The notes under the pieces were generated by a model. The model was not told where the DNA came from, did not search any database, and was given only the letters and a program-made list of their open reading frames with translations. 64,000 nucleotides of DNA from Tipula vernalis. Taxonomy: Eukaryota; Arthropoda; Insecta; Diptera; Tipulidae. The stretch is taken from the NCBI GenBank assembly GCA_958295665.1, contig OY282558.1, positions 133,780,826 through 133,844,825 of the forward strand, given 5' to 3'. This document shows positions 48,440-64,000 of this stretch, piece by piece. The position numbers and the translations under genes were made by a program. The first letter of the stretch is position 1; each line of letters begins with the position of its first letter.

Positions 48440-49592
48440 GAAAAGTCGATAATGCAGATTATGTTATTGACATTCCCGCCGAAAATAAATTTGCCTCTAG
48501 AGTGTTATGTCTGGAGATGGATTGCATTGATGTGACTTATCAATAGCTATCGTAGGAAAAAAATTCATTTTAAGTTTCCCGTGGGAAATCTCGGAAAATT
48601 AGATTTTCCAAAAATTATTAGAAAATTTGTATAAAATCAGCCTCTAGAGTGTTATGTCTGGAGAAGGATTGCATTGATGTTATTTGTCACTAGCTATCGC
48701 AGGAAACAAATTCAGTTCAAGTTTACAGCGGGAAATCTCGGAAAATTCGATTTTCGAAAATTTGTATAAAATCAGCACAACAAATGGATGACTAAATACA
48801 GCCCCTGGAGTGTTATGTCTGGAAATGGATTGCATTAATGTGATTTGTCAATAGCTATCGTAGGAAAAAATTTCAGTTGAAGTTTCCCGTGGGAAATCTC
48901 GGAAAATTCAAAAAAATTTCCAGCGGAAAGTAAGAAATGGATGAATAAAATCAGCCTCTAGTGTGTAATGTCTGGAGATGAATTGCATTGATGTGACTTG
49001 TCAATAGCTATCGCAGGAAAAAAATTCAGTTCAAGTTTCCCGTGGGAAATCTCGGAAAATTCGATTTTCCAAAAATGATTACAAAATTTGTATAAAATCA
49101 GCACAACAAATGGATGAATAAATACAGCCTCTAGAGTGTTATATCTGGAGAGGGATTGCATTGATGCGATTTGTCACTAGCTATTACAGGAAACAAATTC
49201 AGTTCAAGTTTACCGCGGGAAATCTCGGAAAATTTAAAAAAATTTCCAGCCGATAGTAAGAAATGGATGAATAAAATCAGCCTCTAGAGTGTTATGTCTG
49301 GAGATAGATCGCATTGATGTGACTTGTCAATAGCTATCGCAGGAAAAAAATTCAGTACAAGTTTCCCGTGGGAAATCTCGGAAAATTCGATTTTCCAAAA
49401 ATTATTACAAAATTTGTATAAAATCAGCCTCTATTTACTTTCGGCTGATCTACAAAATTTTTTATTTTCGGCTGGAATGTTATATCATAATCTGCATTAT
49501 CGGTTTTTTACTTTTGGCTGGGATTATACAATCTGCATTACCATTTTTTTTACTTTCAGCTGGACTAACGCAATCTGCATTATCGACTTTTA
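48440..49592. mobile_element. Inverted-repeat element with internal tandem repeats
   Basis: The ends carry AAGTCGATAATGCAGATT (48446 on) and its inverted copy (ending at about 49592). Secondary inverted motifs include the CCGAAAGT/ACTTTCGG pair. Inside are six to seven tandem units of 146-173 bp marked by CCTCTAGAGTGTTATGTCTGG at 48494, 48641, 48802, 48955, 49128 and 49281. No coding sequence. The design parallels the foldback element at 14491-16018, but the sequences differ. Confidence 0.75.
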
Positions 49593-49664
49593 GAGTTTCT
49601 ATTGAGTTTAAGGTTGATTTGGAGATTGAGTTAGCATTTAGTAAGAGATTAATGGGTTCAGTTA

Positions 49665-49886
49665 GTGTTTTATTTAAGGAAAAATCAAACACACTTTTAT
49701 TATTATGGAATTTATTATTATAAGTATTATGGCATAACCTAATGCTGTCGCAATCACAACTAGACTAACTAAATATGGTCATAAGGTGAACACAATAAAA
49801 CCGCGTACATATAATTGTTGTGTACCGTAAACAAAACTTTAATACGACGGTACAATATTTATAGGGTGCAGATTAAGAACGAGTTG
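49665..49886 (-). repeat. Gypsy 3' LTR
   Basis: Roughly 90% identical by eye to 52165-52386. It shares AAAATCAAACACACTTTTAT and ATTTATAGGGTGCAGATTAA. Confidence 0.88.
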
Positions 49887-50016
49887 TTTTCGGTCTGGCT
49901 GATCTACGGAGGGAAGCTTCATCGGTTTCAAATAGTGTCTTTTTTGCCTGTTTCTTTAGCTTTGTAATTTCTTGTGGTACGGTTGATGATGGACCAATGG
50001 TTGGTTGTAGCGTGCC

Positions 50017-50910
50017 TTATGATGTTGATGGTTGAATATCATTCGGTGTCGAAATAACGTCTTCCAAATTGGCAACATCATTCGGAAGAATCGATTGATG
50101 TTCATCTATCGGAATGGTATTGGTATTACCCATCTGTTCATCGGTGGCTCGACTTCGCAACTGATCAATATGACGTCTCATTGATTGGCCTTGTTCAGAC
50201 TCCACAGCATAAGAAATAAGCCCTGTTGTTCTTGTAACAGAAGCAGGTATCCACTTTGGACCCGACGAGTGGTTTTGCGCCCAGACTGTGAAACCCTCAG
50301 ACAGTTTTCGCGGTTGGTCGACCACTTGTTTGGTCTTGTGAACGCGAATGTTATCCGGATGAAGATGATCGAAGACAGTTCGAATACGACGATCAAATAA
50401 GAGTTCAGCGGGTGATCTGCCGGTTGCGGTTGATGGAGTTTCAGGAAGGTGGTGTAGGAACTTCACCAGACGATATGGAATGTTGCTAGAACTCTCATTC
50501 TTAAGGAAATCTTTCGTCGTTTTGACCATTATCTCCGCCTGTCCATTTAAACGTGGATAGTATGGAGCCACATACACCGAGCGAATGCCATTCATATCAC
50601 AGAATTGTCGTAGTTCCGCGGAGTGGAAAGCTGTACCATTTTCACTCACGATTGTCTCTGGAATTCCATGAGTGGCAAATATTTTGCAAAAAGCCTATAT
50701 GCCACAGGCAGGTGATGTTGTGGCTACTTGAACTACCTCCAACCACTTGGAGTAAGAATCGATGATTACAAAATAAGTCTTACCATGATGAGGTCCGGCA
50801 TAATCAATATAGATTCTCGACCATGGTTTTGTCGTCTCCTCCCATGGGTGTACGGGAGCCTGTGTCACCTGACGATCTTCTTCTTCTGTGACGATCATAG
50901 TGCACGGAAC
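50017..50910 (-). pseudogene. Gypsy integrase
   Basis: The upstream segment (50695-50898) has PWSRIYIDYAGPHHGKTYF with the first catalytic Asp. The main segment (50017-50649, 210 codons) has SENGTAFHS (the second Asp region, with Glu where SDNG is expected) and NGQAEIMVKTTK with the third catalytic residue, then a C-terminal domain with FTVWAQNHSSGPKWIPASV. A stop and frameshift near 50650-50695 separate the two. Changes at the SDNG motif suggest loss of function. Confidence 0.85.
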
Positions 50911-51034
50911 GGGAAATCTAGTAAGACCATCAGCATTTCCAGAGTTGGAACAGCTGTGGTAAAACGACCGAGAAGCGGCTTATGGTCTGTCACGGTAACG
51001 AACTCTCGACCGTAGAGAAAATCATGGAACTTTT

Positions 51035-51420
51035 TCACTCCCGCAATAATCGCCTTGCGATAGCCTCGCGATCACCTTGGCTGTATCGTCGTTCCGATTC
51101 GGTCATCGTTCTCGAGTAGTAAGCTATGGGACGCTCTTTTGTTCCCACTATATGTAACAGTATTACGCCAATTCCATACGGGGAAGCGTCACATACCAGC
51201 AATACCGGATATTTCTCACTAAATGGCACTCAGACGTTGCTAGACATCAAGGCATCTTTAAGCGCAACGAAACTGCGCTGCTTGGCAGGTCCCCATCTCT
51301 ACAGGATATTTTTGTGAAGCAGCTGGTGTAAAAGTTGCACAATCGTTGCTTTATCTTGAATAAAAGAATGGTAAAAGTTAATTAAGCCTAGGAAAGCTTG
51401 TAGCTGCCATGGTTGGAACA
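51035..51420 (-). pseudogene. Gypsy RT thumb and RNase H start
   Basis: The thumb segment reads AFLGLINFYHSFIQDKATI (about 51345-51400), followed by VCDASPYGIGVIL and RPIAYYSRTMTESE, typical of the Gypsy RNase H. The RT fingers and palm that should precede this are absent. Confidence 0.8.
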
Positions 51421-51479
51421 TGGTTTATGTTGACGGTAGCAGATGTATTAACAGCAGAAGGATTGGAAATACTTTTCAC

Positions 51480-52010
51480 TTCTCTGTAACGACGATTCGA
51501 ACGCTTCTGGTTGCTTTTAGGTTTGTTGCTGCTGCTGGCCATCGCACGACAAACCCGTTGGAGGTGTCATTTATATTATAGAATTTATACCACAAAAGGC
51601 ACACGTGGTAGTACGGTATCGGCAGGTGGATCGGTCATGGTCCTCCCCGCAGCTAAAACACCCTTGTGATCGTGACGGTTTCTTCTGTTGATTAGCCTAG
51701 GCCGGTGTTGCTTGATGTTTAGGCACAATTTGCTTCACTTGGTGAGCTTCAGCAATCACCTGTTCATTCTTCTCGGCAGCTTCTGCGGCAACGTTGCGAT
51801 CGATAGCAGTATCTAACTGTAAATCCTTCTCAGCCAAAAACATCTGTTGCAACTAAATATTGCCCTGGCCGCAAAACAGGCGATCTCGTAGCATGCGATC
51901 TAGGCTGTCCTTGTGGAAATTGCAACTTTTGGCAAGACGTCAAAGCTCGGCTACGTAATCGGCGACGCATTCTCCCGAACGTTGACTCACTCACTCACAA
52001 TTAACACGAT
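51480..52010 (-). pseudogene. Gypsy gag remnant
   Basis: A CCHC zinc knuckle, CFSCGEDHDRSTC (51622-51660), follows basic and helical gag-like sequence to about 52000. The frame is broken several times. The protease is not present between it and the RT thumb. Confidence 0.7.
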
Positions 52011-52164
52011 TTTTTTACCCGTAATATTTTTACCGTAACTAATAGAACTTGTGTTAAACACGCGGTCACAAAATTATTTTAATTTGATTAATTTATTAAA
52101 TAACAATAACTAATCAGTCTAATCACAATACAGGTAATTTTTTCCGTTTAACTCCTCGTCGCCA

Positions 52165-52386
52165 ATATTTTATTTGGATAAAAATCAAACACACTTTTAT
52201 TATTATAGAATTTATTATTATAAGTATTATGGCTTAACCTAATGCTGTCGCAGTCACAACTAGACTAACTAAAATGATCATGAGGTGATCACGATAAAAC
52301 GGCGTACACATAATTGTTGTGTAAGGTAAACACAACTTGAATACGACGTTGCAATATTTATAGGGTGCAGATTAAGTACGAGTACA
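52165..52386 (-). repeat. Gypsy 5' LTR
   Basis: It begins TGTACTCGTACTTAATC on the minus strand at 52386, and is followed on the left by the primer-site-like TGGCGACGAGGAG. Confidence 0.88.
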
Positions 52387-54049
52387 TTGCAGTTAGGTAT
52401 TAATTTGGGAATATAGTTAGAGGTTAGATTGAGTTGAAGTGAAATGAGCTTAATTAGGCACCTTGTTTCTGGAAAAAAAATTAAGAAAGCTCGTTGACAG
52501 TCTTAAAATTATCAGGTTTTCCTTGTTCCGAAAATATTTGTTTAACTCAAAAAAAGCCAGAAAAGAAAACTAAAACGAAGCTTAGTTTCGGAAAGTAGAT
52601 CAATTTCCCTTCGATTAAAAAATAACAAAAAAATGTTGCTCGATATTTAAAAATACAGTAATTTATCGAAAAATATTCACGCACCTTTATAAACCGAACT
52701 TTACAAATTCAATTTAACATTTTTTTTGCATCTAATGTTCACAATTTTTCATATTGCACTTCTCTCCAATTGGGTCATGTTTATGCTCTTGTCCATATAT
52801 TTAGTATTTATAAAACTGCCGATTAAATTGTTCCAGTCGAGACTAAATGAAAAGCGCCATCATTCCCTTGTGCACTTGTTAGTGGTAAATAGGAATGCAT
52901 ATGAACCTCTAATGCATCTAATGAATTTCTCTAATAAGCCGGTAAGCTGATCAACATGGCCGGAAAAAAGTGACCATTTATCCACCCGTGTTAATCATTA
53001 TTGTTAATTTTCTTGCACTTGTTACACTGACATAGTAAACGATTATATCTCCTTCACTTAATGTATATATGCACTAACGCTCGCAATAGCCCATTTTTAT
53101 TTAGTTTTATATTCAACTTTTGTGCTTCATTACAGAAATGTCGACATAGCTTCGGTAATTTTGGCGCCTTAGAGCGAACATCATAAAAGAACCAAAAACT
53201 GTAAAAGTTAATGTAACAATAAATAAGAATTTTGTTAAAGATTGAATTAATTAACATTTTGATTATTTTCTTATTCAATCAACAACCTATTTTATTGTTG
53301 AACCAGCGAAGCTATTCATCTTTGGATAATCAGCGAAAGCAACAATCGCAGAGTTATAGAAAAGTTAAAGCATGCGGATTTGGTGACAATTTGCCTTTGC
53401 CCCAAATATTGGTTAGTATTGCTCATCTTGGGCTCATCTTAATGTTAGTATTGCTCATCTTGGGGGTATCGTTACAATTATGTCCATTAGTGTTACATCT
53501 TCCCCCCCCCCCCCCCCCAAAAAAAAACTGTTTACTTTATCACTATAGTTGAATTGATCAACGGGTCTGTGCTATCTGTATAGGTCGAAATTATGTCGAT
53601 TGGTTACAAAATAATCAATAGTTTGCCCAGCGCTGATATTTTTTGTACTGACGATTATACACACTTAAAATTAAAACTATGGAACCGTTAATTCTGTTTT
53701 TGAAAATAGGGGAGTCGGCCAAACCAGATCCCATTTAATTTGTATTCGGTGGGAGAAGATTGGATAGAATTTTAGAGTATTCAATTTAAAATTTTGGTAT
53801 ATGTCTCTGTTACTTAAGCTTAAGAGTATTTGAGTTTTTTTTAGTATGAACGTTAAAATAAAAAATTATGTTATGTTCAAATTTGTAAAATTAAGGGACG
53901 TCTATTCAGAATTTCACCTGTGTCAGATGTTAAAGAAATTGCAACTATATTGCTATGATCATGTTAACCGTAAAACGAAATGTGGCTTAAATCCAAATCG
54001 AAACCAAAACAATAAAAAATGACAACAGATCACAATATATCCTCGATGA
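52387..54049. other. AT-rich spacer with C17/A9 tract
   Basis: The leftmost 60 bp resumes the GAGTT-rich array. At 53502-53527 a run of 17 C is followed by 9 A. The phrase TAGTATTGCTCATCTTGGG occurs twice at about 53413 and 53447. No coding sequence is recognised. Confidence 0.55.
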
Positions 54050-54479
54050 CAATATGCAAAGTTTAAGCCGTTCATCCATACCAAGAAGTTCTAATCGAAA
54101 TTATGATAAAGGCCCAGCTACGTCAAGGAATGTTGTGGATTGGGTATTTTCAAAACCAACACATTATTTTATTATACCAACTGTACCTTCATACCTAGAA
54201 ACATTTTCCGACTAGGCCGACAGGTCTGGAAATAATTATGGGCAAGGTTTTGACCCTATATAAGTACTATACCAAATATTGAGAATTTAGCGCCTATCGA
54301 TATTGCATCAAAGGCTAACGTTAGCGAGAACGGGGCTTCAGTTAGGCAAGGTTATGCTAATGTGTGATCCATCCAACCGAATAAATAAAAAATCAATTTT
54401 TTGGATTACTCTCGGAAATTTGGATGAAAAATGCTTATAAATCAGACGCATATACTACGATATTAACCAGCTAATTGGT
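54050..54479 (+). other. Possible gag/protease remains of the Gypsy relic
   Basis: Short plus-strand frames upstream of the RT relic have no firm motif. Position alone suggests they belong to it. Confidence 0.3.
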
Positions 54480-56220
54480 GCACGAAAACAGTTTACTGAA
54501 TTCATGGCAGTTCTAAAGAAAAATTTGCGTTTCGGTCTAAAATCCCTTTTGGCTAAGAGACATTTTTCGACTATTTCGAAGATTGTCAGTGTTTGCATTA
54601 CTCCTGAGTAGCATGAAGAATCATAAACTACATATACCGAATTAGCTTGGATTTAAAAGATGCCATTTGTCAAATTCCTATGGATGCAAGTTCCAGGAAA
54701 AAACTGTCTTAACTCTACCGGGACGTCCATCATACCACTTTAAGATTGAATTTTATGCCGATTGATGGATGAATAAGGTGATTCTCTACCATATTCATGA
54801 CCAGATATTCGTTTATCTTGATGAATTGCTAATTACCACTTCTATGTTTGAGGAACGAATTTTATTGGCAAATGTCTTATTTCGCTTAGAACAAACCCTA
54901 TTGACAATCAGCGTACAAAAAAGTAACTTTTTACCTTACCTAAGATATATTGTTGGTGAGGAAAGGTTGAGGCCCAATCGAAATAAGGCTAAAGCCATTG
55001 CGGAGTTTCCAGTACGAAAGACAGTTCCTTAGATTTGACCATTATTGGGCGTCTCGGGATGGTACTGTCATTGTATTAAACACTACTCTTAACTGTCCGC
55101 TCCCGCAGAGCAGGCGATTCTAGTGAAATGCTGAGCCGTAAAACCCATTTGACGCGCTTACACCTGATTTCAAGCGACAAATATCTTACGTATCATAAAA
55201 AATGAACACGGCGCAGAGAAAATACAGGCAAAGATTTCAGAGTAGATTAGCACGATGGAGCTTGAAGTTTCAGTCATACAATTTCGATGTGCAACAAACC
55301 AAAGGAACTAACAAGGTCGTGCCAGATACTTTATTGTGCAGGTATATGGATCCACTAAAGCTGAAACCTCATCTCGTGAAAATAGATACTATTTTCTCCT
55401 CGTTTAAATCGTCCGAGAATCTTGATATTATGATATTTAGATTAATCTGTTATTAGCGATTTTTTCACCATTGATTTATAGTCTAATACAATTATCGGTT
55501 CGCTCATTGAATCAAGTTGCTCTCATCTTACAGCTGCACAGTTAGGTATCGCTAAGATAATAAGCATATTAAATGTCAGAGCCATCCTCCTTTAAGATCC
55601 TCCTTTACACCGATAACGTTCTGGCCGTGGTAGATTATCTTTAGGTCATTTTTCTAAATTTGTTTTGACACAAGCCGCTCGTTTAGCTTAGGGCCATCTA
55701 AGTAGTACATTTCTTAAAGAATGAGATATTGTTTAAATTTGGCGTGCCTGAAGTTGGAGTTACCGATAACGGGCAACAATTTGAATCCCATTTGTTAAAG
55801 TTTATATCAGAAATATGGAGTTAAGCAAATGATCATGGCCAAATATTCGCCATAAGCCAATACAACGGAATGTGTAAACGATACTTTCCTGTATGCTTCA
55901 CAATCGTAAGTTAAAACTGACCAGAAAAGTTGGAATCTCCAACCATGCACTGTGACGATTATAATACGAAATTGTACGAATAATTCAAGGAAATATTCGC
56001 CGAGCATTATTGTATTTGGACAATAATTTGATCGACCAGCTAATAAAACGCGTTTATACATGGAATGAATGAGGGCTTTATAGCCAAGTATATCGTGAAT
56101 AAAGCTTATGCAATTTCCATTGATCAGGCTAATTCTTTAGAAGTATACGATCTAAGACTCTCATACTCAAACTATCCATACTACAGCCTTAGTAGGCTAA
56201 AATGACCGCTGCGGACTCCA
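54480..56220 (+). pseudogene. Gypsy pol relic (RT, RNase H, integrase)
   Basis: RT pieces include LKDAICQIPMDASSRKKT (about 54655-54705) and FVYLDELLITTSMFEE (about 54810-54855), where YLDD is expected, then GLRPN-like spacing. The end of the RNase H region reads RWSLKFQSYNFDVQQTKG with VVPDTL (55254-55340). An integrase fragment has FGVPEVGVTDNGQQFES (about 55739-55790). Many stops and frameshifts occur, with no LTRs. It belongs to a different lineage from the Gypsy element at 49.7-52.4 kb, judging by motif details. Confidence 0.8.
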
Positions 56221-59142
<2,922 letters not shown>

Positions 59143-60793
59143 TAGTGGCGAGCAAAACTGAGTACATAATTTAAAAATCATTATTAACTTTTAGTTTCTT
59201 TTTTATTGATAAACATAATCAATTCAATTTTTTTATAATATGCCTAATTAGACATTAAATAACTATATTACAGAAAAATAAAACACAAAATCCATTTTTA
59301 AATTTGAAAAATAACATAATAATCCTTTGAAGCATCATTTATTCAGTTTTGCACGTTTTCAGTTCCGCAAATTTTTGTTGGTTTTGTTAATAAAATCAAT
59401 ATTTTGTCCAGAGCCCTTAATTTTTTATTATTGCTTTTAGTCGCCTTGGAATACTTTCTACGAGATTTTCAATTATTTCATGGTCGATTTTTTGCCATTC
59501 AGTATTAATTCTATCCCATAATTGACTGACGTCACTTGCTGGTTCTTTGTACTCAGCAAGACGTCGTTTGATAATAGCCCACAAGTTTTCTATTGGGTTA
59601 ATATCGGGGCTTTGGGCAGGCCACTTTAATGTAGAAAATTGTTGTTCTTCTAACCACTTTGTAACAATTTTAGCGGTGTGTTTTGGGTCCCCATCATGTT
59701 GGAAAAGAATTTCTTCAATTGGATACGCAGATTCGTCTATAAAAGTGGGTAAATTGGTCTGCAATATTTGAAGGTAATCGTCTTTCTTCATTATACCTTT
59801 AATCTTAACCAATGGCCCCACATGCCACCATGTGAAACATCCCCAGACCATTATGCTACCTCCTCCATGCTTTAAAGTTTCTTTAACTTGATATTTTTGT
59901 AGTTTTTTTTCGCATGGTCGGTGCCAATAGTAAGCTTTACCATCAGACTGGAATCTATTAATTTTAGTCTCATCCGACCAAATCACACGTTTCCAGTCTT
60001 CCACACTCCAATCTTTGTGTCGCTGACAAAATTGTAATCTGTTCTTTCTATTTTTTTCAGATATTGCCGGTTTCTTTTTTTTTATGCCAGATATTAAACC
60101 AATCTTTCCCAATGCTCTTTGTGCGGTCCATTCACTCACATGTTTGTTCACGCTTCGTGCAGCCTCCTTGGGCGTTCTAGCCTTTTTAGTTTTCATCAAA
60201 CGATGCATTAAACGAGCATCAGTATCTGACAAAAGTCTTGGACGCCCTCCTTTACTTTTTTCCACGATCACATTTCTTCTTTTTTGTACTGTACATACAG
60301 TTCTTTGGCATACTTTTACCATTTGGGCAATTTTCCTAGAAGAATACCCTTGCTGGATCAAGGAAACAATGTTGTCTTCCAAATCCACACTAATTTTCTT
60401 CATTTTCAGTTGGATGAAATGTATCAAACTTTTATTTTTAAAAAAAACACAATTAATATTGCCTTTAGATTTACTACTACCAAACAAATAACTAAAAACC
60501 TTTGTATTAACCTAGATCGCATAAAACGGTACTTACGGTTTCATTTAAAACAAAATAAAAGGTAAAAACAAAAACAAAGTAGAACGTGCAAAATTGAGTA
60601 AATGACGCTTCAAATGATTAATATTTTATTTTTTTAAATTTAAACATGGATTTTTATTTTTTATTTTGTAATGTAATTAGTTAAGGTATAGTTAGTCGTA
60701 ATATAAAAAAATTGAATTGATTATGTTTATCAATAAAAAAAAAACTAGATGTTAAGGATAATTTTTCAATTATGTATTCAGTTTTGCTCGCCA

Positions 60794-60796
<3 letters not shown>
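59143..60796 (-). mobile_element. Tc1-like DNA transposon, apparently complete
   Basis: The ends carry CAGTGGCGAGCAAAACTGA (right end, read inward from 60796). The left end matches except for the first base (T for C) and G for A further in. TA flanks both sides (59141-59142 and 60797-60798). Inverted similarity extends about 105 bp per end. A second, inner pair (TTCAGTTTTGCACG at about 59341-59354 and CGTGCAAAATTGAG at about 60586-60599) repeats the end motif in opposite orientation. It encloses one uninterrupted transposase frame. It inserted into a TA microsatellite. Confidence 0.95.
59417..60403 (-). CDS. Tc1-family transposase (DD34E), intact
   Basis: Start chosen at the ATG at 60401-60403 (MKKISVDLEDNIVSLIQQGY), giving 328 codons. 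The frame is open a further 28 codons upstream, but those residues are unlike Tc1 starts. The N-terminus has a paired-like DNA-binding region with two helix-turn-helix segments (about 1-115), linked by the GGRPRLLS motif. The catalytic core follows: WSDETK (first Asp), QHDGDPKH (second Asp) and PDINPIENLW (Glu), with 34 residues between the last two, hence DD34E. The length of 328 residues is normal (about 340) for the family. It catalyses cut-and-paste transposition into TA. Its own terminal repeats flank it. Of all frames in this window, only this one shows no lesion. Confidence 0.95.
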   Translation of the reverse strand: MKKISVDLEDNIVSLIQQGYSSRKIAQMVKVCQRTVCTVQKRRNVIVEKSKGGRPRLLSDTDARLMHRLMKTKKARTPKEAARSVNKHVSEWTAQRALGKIGLISGIKKKKPAISEKNRKNRLQFCQRHKDWSVEDWKRVIWSDETKINRFQSDGKAYYWHRPCEKKLQKYQVKETLKHGGGSIMVWGCFTWWHVGPLVKIKGIMKKDDYLQILQTNLPTFIDESAYPIEEILFQHDGDPKHTAKIVTKWLEEQQFSTLKWPAQSPDINPIENLWAIIKRRLAEYKEPASDVSQLWDRINTEWQKIDHEIIENLVESIPRRLKAIIKN

Positions 60797-61206
<410 letters not shown>

Positions 61207-61300
61207 TAAGACTGGGGGCTTAATCGTGACTTTTCACGATAATGCGATTAACATTGATTGAGAAAGCGTTGATTGAGTAATATTTTAATATTGGTTGCAA

Positions 61301-61500
61301 NNNNNNNNNNNNNNNNNNNNNNNNNNNNNNNNNNNNNNNNNNNNNNNNNNNNNNNNNNNNNNNNNNNNNNNNNNNNNNNNNNNNNNNNNNNNNNNNNNNN
61401 NNNNNNNNNNNNNNNNNNNNNNNNNNNNNNNNNNNNNNNNNNNNNNNNNNNNNNNNNNNNNNNNNNNNNNNNNNNNNNNNNNNNNNNNNNNNNNNNNNNN
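61301..61500. other. Assembly gap (200 N)
   Basis: Exactly 200 unknown bases directly before more TA repeat. The true length and content are not known. Unique-looking sequence at 61207-61300 separates the gap from the left TA array. Confidence 0.99.

Positions 61501-64000
<2,500 letters not shown>

Larger units (their letters stand above)
49665..52386 (-). mobile_element. Gypsy LTR retrotransposon, internally deleted
   Basis: Two 222-bp LTRs (49665-49886 and 52165-52386) flank gag zinc knuckle, RT thumb, RNase H and integrase on the minus strand. The sequence next to the 5' LTR (TGGCGACGAGGAG at about 52152-52164) looks like a primer-binding site. At 2.7 kb it is about half the size of an intact element. 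Most of gag, all of protease and most of RT are missing. It interrupts the GAGTT-rich array. Confidence 0.88.

Noticed and set aside
60084..60491. 135-codon plus-strand frame
   Set aside because: It is antisense to the intact Tc1 transposase.

Overview
This is an AT-rich, gene-poor eukaryotic window that I read as repeat-dense (intergenic or heterochromatic) DNA of an insect, most likely a fly. That assignment is an inference. It rests on the mix of element families (piggyBac, Tc1, BEL/Pao, Gypsy, an I/LOA-like LINE, a Kolobok-like element, foldback elements and a DINE-1/mini-me-like unit with a GTCY microsatellite), on 59-63 bp introns, and on the long TA microsatellites. I see no host protein gene, rRNA, tRNA or CRISPR array. 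Almost all recognisable coding sequence is transposon-derived and broken. The one intact open frame is a Tc1-type transposase at 59417-60403 (minus).

Layout. 226-2823: piggyBac-like element with a nearly complete, broken transposase. 2.8-9.0 kb: AT-rich DNA, one GC-richer repeat (7.69-7.99 kb) and a TA microsatellite. 9.07-9.46 kb: inverted-repeat element. 9.75-11.26 kb: relic of an RNase H-fold (hAT-like) transposase. 11.67-14.32 kb: deleted Gypsy element abutting an inverted solo LTR. 14.49-16.02 kb: foldback element. 19.705-24.218 kb: element bounded by TTAA duplications that carries one three-exon gene fusing a Mutator-like transposase domain to a YqaJ-type exonuclease domain. 24.33-29.52 kb: BEL/Pao retrotransposon with both LTRs. 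30.84-34.94 kb: two same-direction LINE copies. 35.56-38.11 kb: older BEL/Pao relic on the plus strand.

39.1-41.5 kb: DINE-1/mini-me-like unit with an octamer microsatellite, seven 159-bp satellite repeats and a second copy of the unit. 43.85-45.62 kb: 12-bp-type satellite in two opposed blocks around a hairpin. 45.7-47.1 kb: third BEL/Pao relic. 47.3-52.45 kb: a GAGTT-rich degenerate array interrupted by an inverted-repeat element with internal tandem repeats and by a deleted Gypsy element with 222-bp LTRs. 54.48-56.22 kb: Gypsy relic on the plus strand. 58.99-61.82 kb: a TA array holding the intact Tc1-like element and a 200-base assembly gap. The remainder is AT-rich DNA without recognisable features.

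The pieces do not form a pathway. They record successive insertions, several nested. The youngest appear to be the Tc1-like element (intact frame, matching ends, TA duplication). The Gypsy (49.7-52.4 kb) and BEL (24.3-29.5 kb) elements keep clearly similar LTR pairs. The most notable locus is the TTAA-flanked element with the transposase-exonuclease fusion gene.
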